Part shown: positions 25,432-35,063 of the stretch, one piece after another | Numbering within the stretch: the stretch's first letter is position 1 | How the letters are laid out: each line of letters starts with the position of its first letter | NCBI RefSeq assembly: GCF_050613185.1 | Contig: NZ_CP192511.1 | Location: 2,356,001 to 2,420,000, forward strand | Direction of reading: 5' to 3' | From: Chelonobacter sp050613185 | Lineage (GTDB): Bacteria > Pseudomonadota > Gammaproteobacteria > Enterobacterales > Pasteurellaceae | DNA: 64,000 nt | Program-made: the position numbers and the translations under genes | Notes under the pieces: generated by a model | The model's input: only the letters and a program-made list of their open reading frames with translations | What the model was told of the DNA's origin: nothing | The model's database searches: none

Positions 25432-26835
25432 ATGGCTAAAATTTCATCTATTCATGATGTTCTGCAAGGAAAAGTTGCCGTCGGTGAAACCATTACCGTT
25501 CGCGGTTGGGTTCGTACCCGCCGCGATTCAAAAGCAGGCTTCTCTTTCTTGGCGGTCTATGACGGTTCATGCTTTGATCCGATTCAAGCGGTGGTCAGCA
25601 ATAGCCTGGCGAATTATCAAGATGAAGTATTGAATCTAACCACCGGCTGTTCCGTAATCGTAACCGGTAAAGTGGTCGAATCGCAAGGGCAAGGACAAGC
25701 GGTTGAACTGCAAGCGGACGATGTGGTTGTCAGCGGTTGGGTTGAAGATCCGGAAACCTACCCGATGGCGGCAAAACGCCACAGTGTCGAATATTTGCGC
25801 GAAGTGGCGCACCTGCGCCCGCGTACCAATTTAATCGGCGCGGTGGCACGGGTGCGTCATTGCTTAGCGCAAGCCATTCACCGTTTCTTCCACGAACAAG
25901 GCTTCTATTGGGTGGCAACGCCGATCATCACGGCGTCTGATACCGAAGGTGCGGGCGAAATGTTCCGTGTCTCCACTTTAGATTTAGAAAATCTGCCGCG
26001 TGGCGAAAACGGCTTGGTGGATTACAAGCAAGATTTCTTCGGTAAAGAAGCGTTTTTAACCGTATCAGGACAACTCAACGGCGAAACCTATGCTTGCGCC
26101 TTGAGCAAAATTTACACCTTCGGACCAACGTTCCGTGCCGAAAACTCCAACACTACCCGCCACCTTGCCGAATTCTGGATGGTTGAGCCGGAAGTAGCCT
26201 TTGCCGATTTAGCCGACAATGCCGCGTTGGCGGAAGCAATGTTGAAATATGTGTTTAAAGCCGTATTGGAAGAGCGTGCCGATGACCTGAAATTCTTCGC
26301 CGAACGCGTGGATAAAGACGTGATCACCCGTCTGCAAAAATTCATTGCCTCTGATTTCGCCCAAATCGACTACACCGACGCGATTGAGGTGTTGCTGAAA
26401 TCCGGTAAAACCTTTGAATTCCCGGTGAAATGGGGAATCGACTTATCCTCCGAACACGAGCGTTATTTAGCCGAAGAGTATTTCAATTCCCCGGTGGTGG
26501 TGAAAAACTATCCGAAAGACATCAAAGCGTTTTATATGCGCCTTAACGACGACGGCAAAACCGTTGCCGCAATGGACGTATTAGCGCCGGGTATCGGTGA
26601 AATCATCGGCGGTTCGCAACGTGAAGAACGGTTAGAGGTGTTGGATCAGCGTTTAGCCGAAATGGGCTTAAACAAAGAAGATTACAGTTGGTATCGCGAC
26701 CTGCGCCGCTACGGCAGCGTACCGCACTCCGGCTTCGGTTTGGGCTTCGAGCGCCTGATCGTTTACGTCACCGGGATACAAAATATCCGCGACGTCATCC
26801 CATTCCCACGCTACCCGCGCAATGCGTCGTTCTAA
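25432..26835 (+). CDS. asnS: Asparaginyl-tRNA synthetase
   Basis: Class II aminoacyl-tRNA synthetase, 467 residues (E. coli 466). N-terminal OB-fold anticodon domain (TITVRGWVRTRRDSKAGFSFL), then class II motif 2 (FRAENSNTTRHLAEFWMVEPE) and motif 3 (GFGLGFERLIVYVTG). A TGAGGAAAAA site lies before the ATG. Nothing unusual. Confidence 0.97.
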   Translation: MAKISSIHDVLQGKVAVGETITVRGWVRTRRDSKAGFSFLAVYDGSCFDPIQAVVSNSLANYQDEVLNLTTGCSVIVTGKVVESQGQGQAVELQADDVVVSGWVEDPETYPMAAKRHSVEYLREVAHLRPRTNLIGAVARVRHCLAQAIHRFFHEQGFYWVATPIITASDTEGAGEMFRVSTLDLENLPRGENGLVDYKQDFFGKEAFLTVSGQLNGETYACALSKIYTFGPTFRAENSNTTRHLAEFWMVEPEVAFADLADNAALAEAMLKYVFKAVLEERADDLKFFAERVDKDVITRLQKFIASDFAQIDYTDAIEVLLKSGKTFEFPVKWGIDLSSEHERYLAEEYFNSPVVVKNYPKDIKAFYMRLNDDGKTVAAMDVLAPGIGEIIGGSQREERLEVLDQRLAEMGLNKEDYSWYRDLRRYGSVPHSGFGLGFERLIVYVTGIQNIRDVIPFPRYPRNASF

Positions 26836-26854
26836 ATTTTACTACTGATACGCA

Positions 26855-26876
26855 ACGCCCTGCTTCGGCAGGGCGT
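26855..26876 (+). terminator. UUCG hairpin after asnS
   Basis: Perfect 9-bp stem ACGCCCTGC / GCAGGGCGT with the very stable TTCG loop, 20 bp after the asnS stop. There is no T-run directly behind it, so it may act as an mRNA 3' stabiliser or with the palindrome just downstream. Confidence 0.55.
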
Positions 26877-26894
26877 GAGATTGCTGACAAACTG

Positions 26895-26928
26895 ACTTCC
26901 CTCCCTCCGTATACGGAGGGAGGGAAGT
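26895..26928. repeat. Perfect 34-bp palindrome between asnS and sbcB
   Basis: Fully symmetric sequence with 17-bp arms, left arm ACTTCCCTCCCTCCGTA. It lies between convergent genes, 60 bp beyond the asnS stop. A degenerate relative occurs at 23060-23127 in the same type of location. As RNA it would fold into a long hairpin on either strand. Possibly a REP-like element or two-way terminator. Confidence 0.8.
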
Positions 26929-27054
26929 TATTAGAGAGATACATTGACCAGTTTTGCACACGCGTCTTGCTTCAAGCCAGCCCTTTTAAACGCAATTTTT
27001 TTAACGCAATAATGTTACCAATACTACTCAAAATTATTTAACAACGGATTATGA

Positions 27055-28476
27055 CTAACTCAGCAACTTTTCGCCGTACTCATACACCTGTTGCAATAAC
27101 GCCAGTTTTTCAGGATCATTTTGATACTGTTCGCCTAATTGTTGCAGCGATTGTACAAAGACCTCCGCACTTTTTTCCAGTTTCAATTTGCGGTATTTCT
27201 GCCATTTAATCTGCTCTGCACGGTTCAACGTGCGGTAAAAATGACGGGCGCGGTAGTGGAACAGTAAATCGGGAATACGTTTGTCTTCAAAGGTTAAATC
27301 CGGGTTTTGCAACTGCTCTGCGCTCAAGCTACGCAAAATTTGCAGATTGCGTTTATCGGCATTGCTGAAAAAGCCGTTGTAAAGTGCGGTTTCGACATTC
27401 AACTCGTCGGAATATTCACGCTGTTCGCTGAAAATAGCGATCACTTTGTCGCGAATTTCGTAAGATTGAAGTAAACGCTGCTGATTTTGCCAACATTGTT
27501 CACGATCAATCCCCAAGCGTTCGGCACTTTGCGGCAATAAGGTTTTTTCGGGGGCGACAATCGGGCATTTGTTGATATGCACCAATTTTAGCGGTACAGG
27601 TAAAATCCCCTGCGCTTCCAACTCCGCTTTTTTACTGTATAACCGCACTTTTAACGTTTCGGCATTCAGGCTCAACAAATCGCTGAGATCGGCACTCAAA
27701 TCACACACGATCACCGCATTATTATTGGTCGGGTGCCATGCCAACGGTGCGACAAGTGCGGTATTGCCGCGATAGTTTCCGAGCATGCCGGAAACGTGCA
27801 CCAACGGGGTCATATTGGCGGTGTCGATCAGTTTCTCCACCGCTTTTTTGTTGCGCAGATTGAAAAAATAATCGAACAAGCGTGGCTGTTTGGCTTTCAC
27901 CAATTTCGCCATTTCAATCGTTGCGTACACGTCCGCCATTGCGTCATGGGCGTTGCTGTGTTCAATGCCGTTCGCCACTGTTAAGCGGTCTAATTTAAAC
28001 GACGGCAAGCCGTTTTCGTCATATACCCAATGAATTCCGTCAGGGCGCAACGCATAGCAAGCGCGCAACACATCCAGCAAATCCCAACGGGAATTGCCGT
28101 TTTTCCAACTGTATTCGTAAGGGTCGATAAAATTGCGGTAAAAGGTGTAACGGGTCATTTCGTCATCGTAGCGAATGCTGTTATAGCCCATCACGCAAGT
28201 ATTGGGCTGAGCAAACTCTTGCAAAATACGCGCGGCAAATTCCGGTTCGGATACGCCTTTTTCGTTGCACGCTTGCGGCGTGATCCCCGTCACCAACACA
28301 GCCTCCGGCGCAGGCAGGTAATCGTTGGTCTGCTTGCAATACAACATCACCGGCTCGCCGATAATGTTAAAATCCGCATCGGTGCGAATGCCGGCAAATT
28401 GCGCCGGTCGGTCGCTTGCCGGATTGATACCGAAACTTTCGTAGTCGTAAATAAAAAAGCTAAATTCTTTCGCCAT
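27055..28476 (-). CDS. sbcB: Exodeoxyribonuclease I
   Basis: 3'-5' single-strand DNA exonuclease used in recombination and mismatch repair. 473 residues (E. coli 475). DnaQ-like exonuclease motif I is in FFIYDYESFG, motif II in VMGYNSIRYDDEMTRYTFYRN, and motif III in NAHDAMADVYAT with the His-Asp pair. The rest is the ExoI-specific C-terminal region. It starts 3 bp after the DMT transporter stop, so the two genes share a transcript. Confidence 0.96.
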   Translation of the reverse strand: MAKEFSFFIYDYESFGINPASDRPAQFAGIRTDADFNIIGEPVMLYCKQTNDYLPAPEAVLVTGITPQACNEKGVSEPEFAARILQEFAQPNTCVMGYNSIRYDDEMTRYTFYRNFIDPYEYSWKNGNSRWDLLDVLRACYALRPDGIHWVYDENGLPSFKLDRLTVANGIEHSNAHDAMADVYATIEMAKLVKAKQPRLFDYFFNLRNKKAVEKLIDTANMTPLVHVSGMLGNYRGNTALVAPLAWHPTNNNAVIVCDLSADLSDLLSLNAETLKVRLYSKKAELEAQGILPVPLKLVHINKCPIVAPEKTLLPQSAERLGIDREQCWQNQQRLLQSYEIRDKVIAIFSEQREYSDELNVETALYNGFFSNADKRNLQILRSLSAEQLQNPDLTFEDKRIPDLLFHYRARHFYRTLNRAEQIKWQKYRKLKLEKSAEVFVQSLQQLGEQYQNDPEKLALLQQVYEYGEKLLS

Positions 28477-28479
28477 TTG

Positions 28480-29382
28480 TTAGCCTATGATTTTATCCAA
28501 ATAAAATAAGCAGATAATCGACACAATCCCCAAGCCCACGCCGATAGCGTTGGCTTTGTTGATTTTCTCTTTGAACAGCCACGCGCCGGTCAACGTGCCT
28601 AAACAGATCACGCCGATATTCATGCCGGCAAAGACTAACGTCGGGTTGTCGCTATAGCTTTGATGGGCTTTGATATAAAACAGAATATTCATAAAATTCA
28701 GCACGCCGAGCAGCAAACCGCCCAACATACTTTTGCCGTGCCAACGGGTTTGTTTAATCAGCAAATAAATAAAAATGACACAGGCCGCTAAGCAAAACGA
28801 CACAAATAACGTCAACGGAAACGCGCTACCGCTCTTTGCCATTTGCTTAAATAAAATATCGATCACGCCATAACCCAGCCAAACCAACAGCAGGTTAAAC
28901 CAACCTTTGCCGACCGCACTTTTGCCCGCTATGCTTTTGGCTACAATGCTTTGCGGCTCGTCTTTTTTCCATAATAAGCATAAAAGTGCGGTAAACGCCA
29001 GTACCAGACTAACCGCACGGCTGCCGCTCAGCACCTCATTGAAAATCGTAAACGAAGCTAAAATCGGTAAAAACAACGATAACCGTTGTGCCGCGTCGGA
29101 GCGCACAATCCCGGCACTTTCCACCGCTTTCGACATCACGAGAAACACCGTCGGCAGCAAAATCCCTAAGGCTAAAAATAAGTAGGAGTATTCATTTTGC
29201 GCCACGACTTCGCCAAATGACTGCCCGGAAAAATCGGGTTTCAAAAAAGAATAACTCAGCCCGATTGCCATAATATAATTAAACGCAATCGCTTGGGCGA
29301 TATTGATATTCTGCTTGCGTGCCACTTTCAAAAAAACCGACACGATCACACTGCAAAGCACAGCGATGGCAAGGTTGTGCAT
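28480..29382 (-). CDS. EamA/DMT-superfamily transporter
   Basis: 300 residues with about ten hydrophobic helices in two halves, as in the drug/metabolite transporter superfamily. The second half ends with GAWLFKEKINKANAIGVGLGIVSIICL, the usual EamA closing segment. No substrate can be assigned. It starts 8 bp after the stop of a truncated fic gene and is followed at once by sbcB. Confidence 0.8.
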   Translation of the reverse strand: MHNLAIAVLCSVIVSVFLKVARKQNINIAQAIAFNYIMAIGLSYSFLKPDFSGQSFGEVVAQNEYSYLFLALGILLPTVFLVMSKAVESAGIVRSDAAQRLSLFLPILASFTIFNEVLSGSRAVSLVLAFTALLCLLWKKDEPQSIVAKSIAGKSAVGKGWFNLLLVWLGYGVIDILFKQMAKSGSAFPLTLFVSFCLAACVIFIYLLIKQTRWHGKSMLGGLLLGVLNFMNILFYIKAHQSYSDNPTLVFAGMNIGVICLGTLTGAWLFKEKINKANAIGVGLGIVSIICLFYLDKIIG

Positions 29383-29390
29383 AATTTTTC

Positions 29391-29681
29391 CTATTTCATT
29401 TCAACGTATTTTTCGATAATTTGTTCAAAGCTGTTTTCAGGCATTTTTTCAATCGCGGCAAGGGCGGCTTTGAGGTATAACGCATTGGCAAAGCGAAAAT
29501 TGCTTTTTGAGATATTTAACTCACGGATCTGACCGGCAAAATCATATAAACCGTCAAATAAATAATGGTGAATTTGTTGCAAGCCTTTAGTTGTGCCGAT
29601 TTCCAGCCGGTGAATCGCCCCGGAGTCATATAAATCATAGGCTTTTTGTTTGCTGAGAAGGTCGATTTGTTGTGTGTTCAT
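29391..29681 (-). pseudogene. fic: Fic-domain protein fragment, truncated before the active-site motif
   Basis: 96 residues from ATG 29681 (a TTG five codons upstream is the alternative). AIHRLEIGTTKGLQQIHHYLF, LYDFAGQIRELNISKSNFRFANALYLKAA and FEQIIEKYVEM are the standard N-terminal half of a small Fic AMP-transferase. The next family segment, HPFxxGNGR with the catalytic His, is absent: the frame ends with MK-stop. Another 80-100 residues would be expected. The product should be inactive. It lies directly upstream of the DMT transporter. Confidence 0.82.
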
Positions 29682-29751
29682 CTGTTCTACGCTCAAAAAG
29701 GGGAGTTATGGCGTACATGATACGCCCTAATAATTTCAACCGCACTTTGCC

Positions 29752-32700
29752 CTACTCCGTCGCCCCAAATCCGCGTAAACCAACCACATGCACATATTCG
29801 TGATTATGGGCGATTTTACGCACCAGTTTATAGGTTGTGCCTTTTTCCGGGCTGATATTTTCCGGCGCGGCGATCAAAAGCTGCATATCGAGGCGTTCGC
29901 ACAGTTCGAACAAAGTTGAGATCGATTTGGCGTCGAGGCGGGCGGCTTCGTCGAGGAACAGCAAGCGGCACGGCAGAATATCTTTGCTGCGAATGCGGCG
30001 GCTCTCTTCTTCCCAACTTTGCACCACCATCAACAAAATCGACATCCCGGTACCGATCGCTTCACCGGTTGAAAGTGCGCCGCTTTCCGCACGCAACCAA
30101 CCGTCTGCGCCGCGATAAACTTCCACTTCCAGATCAAGGTAGTTACGGTAATCCAACAACTCTTCGCCAATGGTTTGCGCAGTGCGTTGTCCCATATCAA
30201 TATGCGGATTGACCCGTTGATACAGTTTCGCCAAGGCTTCGGAGAAAGTAATTTGATTGTTGTTGAACAGATCCTGGTAATCGTCCTGCTCGCCCGATAA
30301 CGCATTCAGCAAAATTGCGTGGGTATCGCGAATATTCACCACCAAACGCACCGATTTCACCTGTCCGAACGCAATATTCTGTAAACCTTGGTTCAACATG
30401 CGAATCCGGTTTTGCTCGCGTTGAATGGTTTTGCGCATGATATTGGCGACACTTTCGCTACTGATCGCCAATTTGCGTTCACGGTTGGTCAGCTCTTCGG
30501 TCAAGCGTGACAGTTCGATTTCCATTTGCTCAATCGCGTCAATCGGATCGTCGGTTTTAATAATATCCTGACGAATCCGCTCGCGCAGATGTTGATAGAC
30601 CGCGATAAAAAACCGCACTTTGTTTTCCGGTTTGCGGCTGTCTTCCGACAAACGCAAGGCGTCACGCAGATATTCGTTGTCGGCGACGGCGGTACGTAAT
30701 GCGCCCAAGGCTTTATCCGACATCGAACGCAATTCGTCAGCGGAGAGATAGGCCAGTTCGCGTTTATTCAAGCGGCGTTCCACATCACTGTTGCGTGACA
30801 AACGAAGTACTACGCACCAACTCACTTTTGCCGCCACCACCAGCTCACGCTGACTGCGGTAATCGCGTTCGGATTTGCGGATAATACGCGCCAAATTCTC
30901 GCTTTCCGCCTCTAACAAGGTCAGTTGTTTTTCCACATAATGGCGGCGTTGGCGGCTTTGTGACAGGGTTTGGTGCAGTTCATCGCGCCGTTGTAACGCA
31001 CGCTGTTCCGCCCCTTCATCGGCACGTCCGCCGATTTTATCCACTTCTTCCAACAGTTCGAGCAACATATGATTTTTCGCGTCCAGCGAACTGCGTAACG
31101 AAATTTGTACTTGGTTAAACTCGGCAAACTGCTTCTGTTTCTGTTGCAGTTGATCGCGTTGCTGTTCCCGTTGTTGTTGCAACTGCTCCAAACGTCGACG
31201 CAACTGTTCGTTCAGCTCTGAGCCTTCGCTTTGTAGCTGCTGTTGATAATCGAAGTGTGCGCGCCGTTGCAACACATCAGACAGCGCATAAAAACATTGT
31301 TGCGCGCGTTTTTGCTGATCAACGGTGGTTTGATAGTCATTTTTCAGAGCGTCGTATTGTTGCGGATCGTTCTGCAAACTGGCGGCAATCGGCTCAAGTT
31401 GTTGTAATTGCTGCCCGAATTGGCGTACGAACTGCACATCTTGCTCGGCATTCAGCAACTGCTCGCGATATTCCTCAATGCGATCTTGCAAAGTTTCATC
31501 GGCTAACAGGTTGAATTGTGGCGATAGTTTATTTAACAGGCGCACCAACTCTTTGCTTTCGTTCAATTGCAACCGCACTTGCTGTTCGCCGGCGGTTAAT
31601 TGGTTGAGTTCACGATCCAATTCGTTGCGCTGCGCATTGATTTGCTTCATTTCCTGCTCAGGATCAGGCAAGAATGCCAACGCCAAATGCAAGCCGACAA
31701 ACTGGCTGAATTGTTGATGTAAACGTTGGCACTTTTGTACGTCAAACGCCCGCTGCGCGTGCTGTTCATTGATTTCGTCCAACTCACCGGCTAAATCTTC
31801 CAAGCGTTTTTCGCGCGCTGCGCGTCCGAACAGCGGAATTTCCGGGAATTTGGAATAGCGCACTTCACGTTCGGACACCTGTACCACCACGCCGCCCTCA
31901 AGCTCCTGCGCAGAAAATACATTATCATCAAACGCCGCCGGATCACCCTCGATTAAGTAGAGATCGTCCGGGCAATCGTCCAGCTCTTGCAACTGTTTTT
32001 TCACGGCTTCTAAGTCGCGAACCACAATCGCATGGCGCGCCGGGCCGTATAAGGCGGAGAAATACGGCGCATCGTCAAGCGGCACATCGTCATATAATTC
32101 CGACAGCAACACGCCGCCGAAACGCTCGGCAAGGGCATTCAGGCGGTGATCTTCCGAACCGTCCGGTTGGCTTAAGCGGCTGATTTGTTGTTCCAACTGC
32201 TGTTTTTGCAACTGCAACTGATCGCGCACCATGGTATGTTCGCGCTCTTTTTCCAGCTGCGTTTGCATAAAATCCATCACATCTTGGCTGTCGCCGAACT
32301 GCTGCCCGCTCTGCTCGCACAAGCGTTCCAGCGCCGCTTGTGCCGTCAGCCATGCCGGGGCTTTGCGCTCGTTTTCTTGATAAAGTGCGGTCAGTTGTTC
32401 GCGTTTTTGACGCAAAGCGGAACGCTGTTCACCCTGTTCGGTAAGATTATGGGTCAATTCATCAACCAAATCTTGTTGTTGTAAATGGAAGTCGTCCAGC
32501 TCTTGCGGTTCGCTTAATGCCAAGCCGCTGCGCTGATTAAACGCTTGCAACAGCTGTTTCGCGCTGTTTTGCGCCTGCAAACGCTGTTCCAATTCATTGA
32601 CTTGGCTGCGCAAGCCGACCGCACTTTGCGCTTGTGCTTTCTGTTGCGGATAATCCGCCAACAGGGTTTTCGCCTGTTCCCATGCGGCAGAACGCGGCAC

Positions 32701-34251
32701 ATCGCCGACAATCTCGCTCAGCAAGCGATAGGCTTTGTCAAACTGCGATTTTGCCGCATCAGACACCGATAACCGCTGTTCCAGTTGCAACACCTTGGCA
32801 GTCAATTCTTCCACTTGCTCTTCAAATTCTTGATGATACTGCTCGACATTTTTCAAGGCGAGATCGTTTAAACCACACACTTCTTTGGCTTTTTCCAACG
32901 CTTTCACCGCTTGCTGATATTGCAAGGCGCGTGTTTGTTGCGCGTCTAACGCTTGTTGGTAATCCGCCAGTTGTCCACGCACCTGATCGATTTCAAGCTC
33001 GCCCTGTTCAAACCGCTGTTGCGCCTCTTCCAACTGTTCGGCGGCGGTTTCGACTACGATTTGCTGCTCTTCCAGTTTTTCGCGCAACTCGTTGACATCG
33101 TCTTGATAGCGGTTGATTTTCTCCTGATGGCGCAACACGTTTTGCACCAAATTCAAGTGATCGACCGCACTTTGGTGATCGACTTCGAGGCGTTTTTCGC
33201 TTTCTGCCAAATCCGCCGCTTCCCTGCTGAGTTCAATCAGTTTTTGTGCGGAAAAGGTTTGTTCCTGTTTGGCACTGAACAAGGCACGGCGGAAATTCAA
33301 TGCGCTGTCGATGTGGTGACGGCGATCATTGGCGTTGCGCATATAATCGGCGGCAACGTAAGCAGTGGATTCGTTAATCAAATGCTTGAACAAATCGCGA
33401 TCCGCTTGGGTGACTTTAATCGCCTCCAAGGTCATGCGGTTTTCACGCAACGCCGCTTCCATATCCTGAAACGCCTTGCGCACGCCCAAATTTTCCGGCA
33501 ATAAATAGTCGCGCAAGGAACGGGTGATCGCGCTGGAAATCCCGCCGTAGAGCGAAGCTTCAATCAGTTTATAGAATTTGCTGCGATCCGATGACGAACG
33601 CAACCGTTTCGGAATAATCCCCAACTCAAACATCATGCTGTGGTAATCGGTCACTGAATGATACTGTTTCAGTTGTGCGCCGTTCTGCTCGGCTTTGTCT
33701 TTTAATTCGTTTAACGCCAGCACTTTTGCCTGTTTTTCGTTCACCGCTTCGGTGAAAAGTGCGGTCGGCTCAACCGCCAGCGGCAAACCTTGAATCGAGA
33801 ACGATTTAATATCGACTTTTTTATCGCGTCCGGCGACTTGCTGCAAACGCACCCCGACCAACACCCGCTGATTGCGTGAATTGAGCGTATCCAACGCCGC
33901 ATAACACACGCCCGGGCGCAATTTGCCATGCAAACCTTTATCACGCGAACCGCTGGTGGCGCCGGCTTCGGTGGTGTTGCGGAAATGCAACAGGGTTAAA
34001 TCCGGGATAAGTGCGGTGACAAATCCTGCCATGGTGGTCGATTTCCCCGCCCCGTTACCGCCGGACAGCGTGGTCACCAATTCGTCCAAATCAAAGGTGC
34101 GCGCAAAAAAACCGTTCCAGTTAATCAGCGTCAGCGAGCGGAATTTACCGCGTTCAACCGCACTTTGTACCGGGGTTGATGTGGCGAGGATGTTATCTGA
34201 AGTTGTCTCTTCGACTTGGTTAAGCCGTTGTTCGTTTTCAAATTCTGACAT
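29752..34251 (-). CDS. mukB: Chromosome partition protein MukB (SMC-like)
   Basis: SMC-type ATPase of the MukBEF condensin. 1499 residues (E. coli 1486). Walker A GGNGAGKST is at residues 64-72; long coiled coils rich in Gln, Leu and Glu flank a hinge around residues 700-800 (RLNALAERFGGVLLSELYDDV...YFSALYGPARHAIVV region); the C terminus has LSTGEAIGTGMS (signature) and CRLLFLDEAARLD (Walker B). About 30 extra residues precede the E. coli-equivalent start ERGKFRSLTLINWNG. The start codon region overlaps mukE by one base, showing translational coupling in the mukF-mukE-mukB operon. Confidence 0.97.
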   Translation of the reverse strand: MSEFENEQRLNQVEETTSDNILATSTPVQSAVERGKFRSLTLINWNGFFARTFDLDELVTTLSGGNGAGKSTTMAGFVTALIPDLTLLHFRNTTEAGATSGSRDKGLHGKLRPGVCYAALDTLNSRNQRVLVGVRLQQVAGRDKKVDIKSFSIQGLPLAVEPTALFTEAVNEKQAKVLALNELKDKAEQNGAQLKQYHSVTDYHSMMFELGIIPKRLRSSSDRSKFYKLIEASLYGGISSAITRSLRDYLLPENLGVRKAFQDMEAALRENRMTLEAIKVTQADRDLFKHLINESTAYVAADYMRNANDRRHHIDSALNFRRALFSAKQEQTFSAQKLIELSREAADLAESEKRLEVDHQSAVDHLNLVQNVLRHQEKINRYQDDVNELREKLEEQQIVVETAAEQLEEAQQRFEQGELEIDQVRGQLADYQQALDAQQTRALQYQQAVKALEKAKEVCGLNDLALKNVEQYHQEFEEQVEELTAKVLQLEQRLSVSDAAKSQFDKAYRLLSEIVGDVPRSAAWEQAKTLLADYPQQKAQAQSAVGLRSQVNELEQRLQAQNSAKQLLQAFNQRSGLALSEPQELDDFHLQQQDLVDELTHNLTEQGEQRSALRQKREQLTALYQENERKAPAWLTAQAALERLCEQSGQQFGDSQDVMDFMQTQLEKEREHTMVRDQLQLQKQQLEQQISRLSQPDGSEDHRLNALAERFGGVLLSELYDDVPLDDAPYFSALYGPARHAIVVRDLEAVKKQLQELDDCPDDLYLIEGDPAAFDDNVFSAQELEGGVVVQVSEREVRYSKFPEIPLFGRAAREKRLEDLAGELDEINEQHAQRAFDVQKCQRLHQQFSQFVGLHLALAFLPDPEQEMKQINAQRNELDRELNQLTAGEQQVRLQLNESKELVRLLNKLSPQFNLLADETLQDRIEEYREQLLNAEQDVQFVRQFGQQLQQLEPIAASLQNDPQQYDALKNDYQTTVDQQKRAQQCFYALSDVLQRRAHFDYQQQLQSEGSELNEQLRRRLEQLQQQREQQRDQLQQKQKQFAEFNQVQISLRSSLDAKNHMLLELLEEVDKIGGRADEGAEQRALQRRDELHQTLSQSRQRRHYVEKQLTLLEAESENLARIIRKSERDYRSQRELVVAAKVSWCVVLRLSRNSDVERRLNKRELAYLSADELRSMSDKALGALRTAVADNEYLRDALRLSEDSRKPENKVRFFIAVYQHLRERIRQDIIKTDDPIDAIEQMEIELSRLTEELTNRERKLAISSESVANIMRKTIQREQNRIRMLNQGLQNIAFGQVKSVRLVVNIRDTHAILLNALSGEQDDYQDLFNNNQITFSEALAKLYQRVNPHIDMGQRTAQTIGEELLDYRNYLDLEVEVYRGADGWLRAESGALSTGEAIGTGMSILLMVVQSWEEESRRIRSKDILPCRLLFLDEAARLDAKSISTLFELCERLDMQLLIAAPENISPEKGTTYKLVRKIAHNHEYVHVVGLRGFGATE

Positions 34252-35051
34252 TATTCACGATCCCCTTGTTCATCATTGCTGTCGATTTCATCATCAAATT
34301 CGTTGTCATCTTCATTGTCTAAGACTTCGTTATCAAACTCGTTACTTTCCGGCTCAAGTGCGGTTTTCTTCGCTTGTTTCTCTTCTTTTAACGAATCCGC
34401 ATTTGCCGCTTCGCCGTCGCGGATTAAACGCAGTTGCGCTTCAAGCGGATCATCGCCCGACCGCACTTCCGCCCCGAAACGGAACACTGATTCAGAAATC
34501 ACAAACTTACCGCCGTACTGATCGCCGACGGTGGTAATCATGCCCAAACGGCGCAAACGGTTTAAGGCGGCGCGCATTTTTTCCGCCAGTTTTTGTTTAT
34601 CCAAATCCGAACCGGAGGAACGCTGATTGACCGCTTTCAGCAATTTGCTCTCATCGGCTAAATTCAACAGTTCGTCATACACTTCCTCGCTGCTGAAAAT
34701 GCCTTGCTGCGCCAAACGTTCCGGGCTGAGGTAGAGGTAGCACAACACTTTGCCGACCAACATCTCCAATTCGCTCAATACGCTGCGCCCAATCAAGGTG
34801 CTGGATTTCGGGCGCAGATAGAAAAAGCCTTCCGGCGCGCGAATCAATTCGACGTTATAACGGCGGTAAAAACTTTCCAGTTCGTACTGAAAATCCATCA
34901 AAAAGGCGTGATTATCCAAATCATCAAGGCTGATATGACGACCGGCACGCAGCAGGCTGTCCACCACAGGAAACAACGGATTGGCAATCGCGGTGGCGAG
35001 TTTGGTTGGCATGACTTCAGAAGTTTGATTTATCATAGTGAGTTCGTTCAT
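34251..35051 (-). CDS. mukE: Chromosome partition protein MukE
   Basis: Kleisin-associated winged-helix subunit of MukBEF. 266 residues, longer than E. coli MukE (about 225-234). The core KLATAIANPLFPVVDSLLRAGRHI begins at residue 17, so an internal start (VMPTKLA) is possible. The last 35 residues are an extreme acidic/Asn tail (NEFDNEVLDNEDDNEFDDEI) with a repeated NEFD motif, more pronounced than in enterics. It sits 12 bp after mukF. Confidence 0.95.
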   Translation of the reverse strand: MNELTMINQTSEVMPTKLATAIANPLFPVVDSLLRAGRHISLDDLDNHAFLMDFQYELESFYRRYNVELIRAPEGFFYLRPKSSTLIGRSVLSELEMLVGKVLCYLYLSPERLAQQGIFSSEEVYDELLNLADESKLLKAVNQRSSGSDLDKQKLAEKMRAALNRLRRLGMITTVGDQYGGKFVISESVFRFGAEVRSGDDPLEAQLRLIRDGEAANADSLKEEKQAKKTALEPESNEFDNEVLDNEDDNEFDDEIDSNDEQGDRE

Positions 35052-35063
35052 TTAGCAGAAAAA

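Noticed and set aside
32953..33504. 183-codon plus-strand frame inside mukB
   Set aside because: Antisense to a conserved coiled-coil gene; composition is explained by the Gln/Glu codons of mukB.
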